From NCBI RefSeq assembly GCF_900291015.1, contig NZ_OLKL01000048.1:39410-103409 (forward strand): a DNA stretch of 64,000 bases, given 5' to 3'. The notes under the pieces were generated by a model. That model saw only the letters and a list, made by a program, of their open reading frames with translations. It was not told where the DNA came from and did not search any database. This document shows, one piece after another, positions 62,395 to 64,000 of this stretch. A program made the position numbers and the translations under genes. Positions within the stretch are counted from its first letter, which is position 1. Each line of letters begins with the position of its first letter. This DNA is from Pseudomonas persica (GTDB lineage Bacteria > Pseudomonadota > Gammaproteobacteria > Pseudomonadales > Pseudomonadaceae).

Positions 62395-63852
62395 GTGAAC
62401 CGGCCCACGCCCGTAAAAGCAGACAACTTCTTCCTGATGATCTATCGCGCCCTGAGTCAACGTCGCGTGCCGCTGGCACTGCGCATCGCCTGCACCAACA
62501 TATTCCTGGTAGCGCTGGCGTTGGTGATCTACGCCTGCGTGATGGGCCTGCAGTTCAAGCAGGCCATGCACGAGCAGGCCGACGCCCTGGGCCAGAGCCT
62601 GACCACCCAGACCGCCACCTCGGCGACCGAGCTTCTGGTGGCCAACGACATCCTCAGTCTCAACGTGCTGCTCGGCAACCTGGTGAAGAACCCGCTGGTG
62701 GCCCATGCGGCGATCTACAGCGTGGACAACCGCATCCTCGCCGAAGCCGGCCAGCGCCCGCGCAACAGCCTGCTGGGCGAGGCCGAAGGCCTGTACCAGA
62801 CCAAGATCACCTTCCAGGACGTGACCGCCGGGCAACTGCGCATCAGCCTGGACATGAGCCAGTTCCAGCAGCCGATGCTGATCAGCCTGCAGAGCATGGG
62901 CATCCTTGCCGCCATCCTGCTGGTGCTGGCGTTGACCCTGAGCCTGCGCCAGGGCCGCTTCATCACCCTGCCGCTGCTGCAGTTGCGGGTGTGGCTGCGT
63001 GACCCGCAACCCTATACCCCGGCCACCGACCGCCAGGACGAGATCGGCGACATCGCTCGCCAGCTACATGCACGTCTGGCCCCACCGCCGCCACCTGAGC
63101 CAGAGCCTGAGGAGGAGGACGACGAGCAGTACGACAACCTGCACGACGCCGCCCCGCCAGCCAAGGCCGCACCGCGCGCCAAGCTTGCCGCCCAGGCGGA
63201 CGAGGATGACGACGAAGCCTTCGCCGGCCTGTTGGACGACGACAGCGTGCCCAAGGCCGCCGTGATCGAATCCGACGAACCGCAGTACAGCGCCGTGCTC
63301 GCCGTACAACTGGGTTCGCAGGAGCAGCTGCGCCGCCTGCCGCGCACGCGTCTGACCGAACTGACCGAGCGCTACCGCGATTGCCTGGAGCACGCTGCCT
63401 CGCTCTACGACGGTGAAACCCATACGCTCAATGACGGCAGCACCCTGGTGCTGTTCCACAGCCGCGACTGTGGCGAGGACTACCTGACCAACGCCATCTG
63501 CTGCGGCGAGCTGTTGCGCGCCCTGGGCCATGCCCTGCAGATCGAAGTGGCGGACAGCGGCATTACCCTGCAGTTGCAACTGGGCCTGGTCCTGGGCAAC
63601 GACCTGCAAGGGCTGGAACTGGTCGACCTGCTGATGGCCGAGAAGGCCCAGGACGCCCTGGCACTGTCACAGCACAGCCGCAACCTGTTGCTGGTGGAGC
63701 GGCAGATCAGCGATGACACGCTGATTCGTCAGCGCGCCCGCATTCGCCCGATTGCCAGCCCGGAAGGCGCCTGCTGCGTCGAGCGCCTGATGGAGCCCTA
63801 CCCGTCGATGCTGGAACGGCAGTTGGCGCGCATGCACGAGCGCCGGGCCTGA
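62395..63852 (+). CDS. AhpA/YtjB-family membrane protein with cyclase-like C-terminal domain
   Basis: 485 residues. TM1 about 32-55, periplasmic part about 60-160, TM2 about 165-185 (LAAILLVLALTLSLRQG), then a cytoplasmic region. It lies opposite serB, as YtjB (Smp) does in E. coli, but is more than twice as long. After an acidic, Pro-rich linker (about 220-295), residues 298-440 look like a degenerate class III nucleotide cyclase: YSAVLAVQLGS, YDGETHTLNDGSTLVLFHS (Asp347) and ITLQLQLGLVLGN. Catalytic metal Asp residues appear missing. Start GTG at 62395; GTG use is uncertain. Confidence 0.7.
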   Translation: MNRPTPVKADNFFLMIYRALSQRRVPLALRIACTNIFLVALALVIYACVMGLQFKQAMHEQADALGQSLTTQTATSATELLVANDILSLNVLLGNLVKNPLVAHAAIYSVDNRILAEAGQRPRNSLLGEAEGLYQTKITFQDVTAGQLRISLDMSQFQQPMLISLQSMGILAAILLVLALTLSLRQGRFITLPLLQLRVWLRDPQPYTPATDRQDEIGDIARQLHARLAPPPPPEPEPEEEDDEQYDNLHDAAPPAKAAPRAKLAAQADEDDDEAFAGLLDDDSVPKAAVIESDEPQYSAVLAVQLGSQEQLRRLPRTRLTELTERYRDCLEHAASLYDGETHTLNDGSTLVLFHSRDCGEDYLTNAICCGELLRALGHALQIEVADSGITLQLQLGLVLGNDLQGLELVDLLMAEKAQDALALSQHSRNLLLVERQISDDTLIRQRARIRPIASPEGACCVERLMEPYPSMLERQLARMHERRA

Positions 63853-63856
63853 TACC

Positions 63857-64000
63857 GGGCAGGCCTTTTCGCGGGTAAACCCGCTCTCATAGAACTGCAC
63901 ATAACTCGTTGAATTAGCAGGGCCCCTGTGGGAGCGGCTTTAGCCGCGAACACCGGCGCAGCCGGTGCCATGCACCGCGTTGGATTCTTCGCGGCTAAAG
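63857..64000. repeat. REP module, cut by window edge; copy of 52849-52971
   Basis: CCTTTTCGCGGGTAAACCCG, then a stretch identical to 52849-52971 for 123 bp up to the last base of the window: the spacer ATAACTCGTTGAATTAGCAG, a REP, the ACCGGCGCAGCCGGT loop, and the facing REP. Confidence 0.9.

Overview
The window looks like a chromosomal segment of a Pseudomonas putida-group bacterium. The grounds are high GC, Pseudomonas gene order (rpsF-rpsR-membrane protein-rplI-dnaB; rlmB-rnr; purA-hisZ-hflC-hflK-hflX-hfq-miaA-mutL-amiB-tsaE-nnrD/queG; orn/rsgA; motAB; rhdA-psd/serB), and at least fifteen copies of the P. putida-type REP palindrome (core like CGCGGGTAAACCCGC next to CTCCCACAGG). Most of the window is conserved core genome. 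Species assignment is inference from gene order and repeats.

Layout. 1-5.7 kb: cbpA (cut by the window edge), an Hsp70-like chaperone, an AI-2E-type membrane protein, a PsiF-repeat protein, a long inverted-repeat element, a probably broken small membrane gene, a lipase and the lipoprotein gene osmE. 5.9-11.6 kb: an AsmA-family protein, a small secreted protein made of 15-residue tandem repeats, a FabR/DesT-like TetR regulator, an AGE-family epimerase-like enzyme and a YdfG-like dehydrogenase. 11.6-12.2 kb: gene-free, with a cluster of DnaA-box-like TTATCCACA motifs. 12.2-17.3 kb: the complete branched-chain amino acid importer livKHMGF behind a consensus-perfect sigma-54 promoter. 17.8-24.3 kb: NAD salvage (pncB-nadE), azurin, a LOG-family enzyme, YgiQ and a DUF3077 protein. 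24.3-26.1 kb is the one clearly accessory patch: a remnant small ORF behind a candidate structured RNA, then an AT-richer orphan RHS-core gene whose C-terminal domain carries caspase-like (clan CD) His-Gly and Ala-Cys motifs.

26.2-33.3 kb: replication and translation genes (dnaB, rplI, rpsR, rpsF, rlmB, rnr). 33.5-33.9 kb: two tRNA-Leu(CAG) genes with a strong promoter and a terminator. 34.2-36.8 kb: a ferric-iron ABC binding protein and permease with no ATPase gene beside them. 37-39 kb: a chemoreceptor. 39.4-52.8 kb: purA, hisZ, hflKC, hflX, hfq, miaA, mutL, amiB, tsaE and nnrD, with queG divergent. 53-64 kb: a TRIC-type channel, orn, rsgA, motAB, an HDOD protein, rhdA, psd, serB and an AhpA/YtjB-type membrane protein that appears to end in a degenerate nucleotide-cyclase-like domain. 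A REP module of at least 123 bp occurs twice, identically, 11 kb apart (52849-52971 and 63878-64000).

The most novel-looking items are the orphan RHS protein with a predicted cysteine-protease-like tip and no visible immunity gene, the branched RNA candidate at 24569-24649, the DnaA-box cluster at 11767-12174, and the cyclase-like domain of the last gene. All functional statements rest on reading motifs and remembered family features; no search was run.
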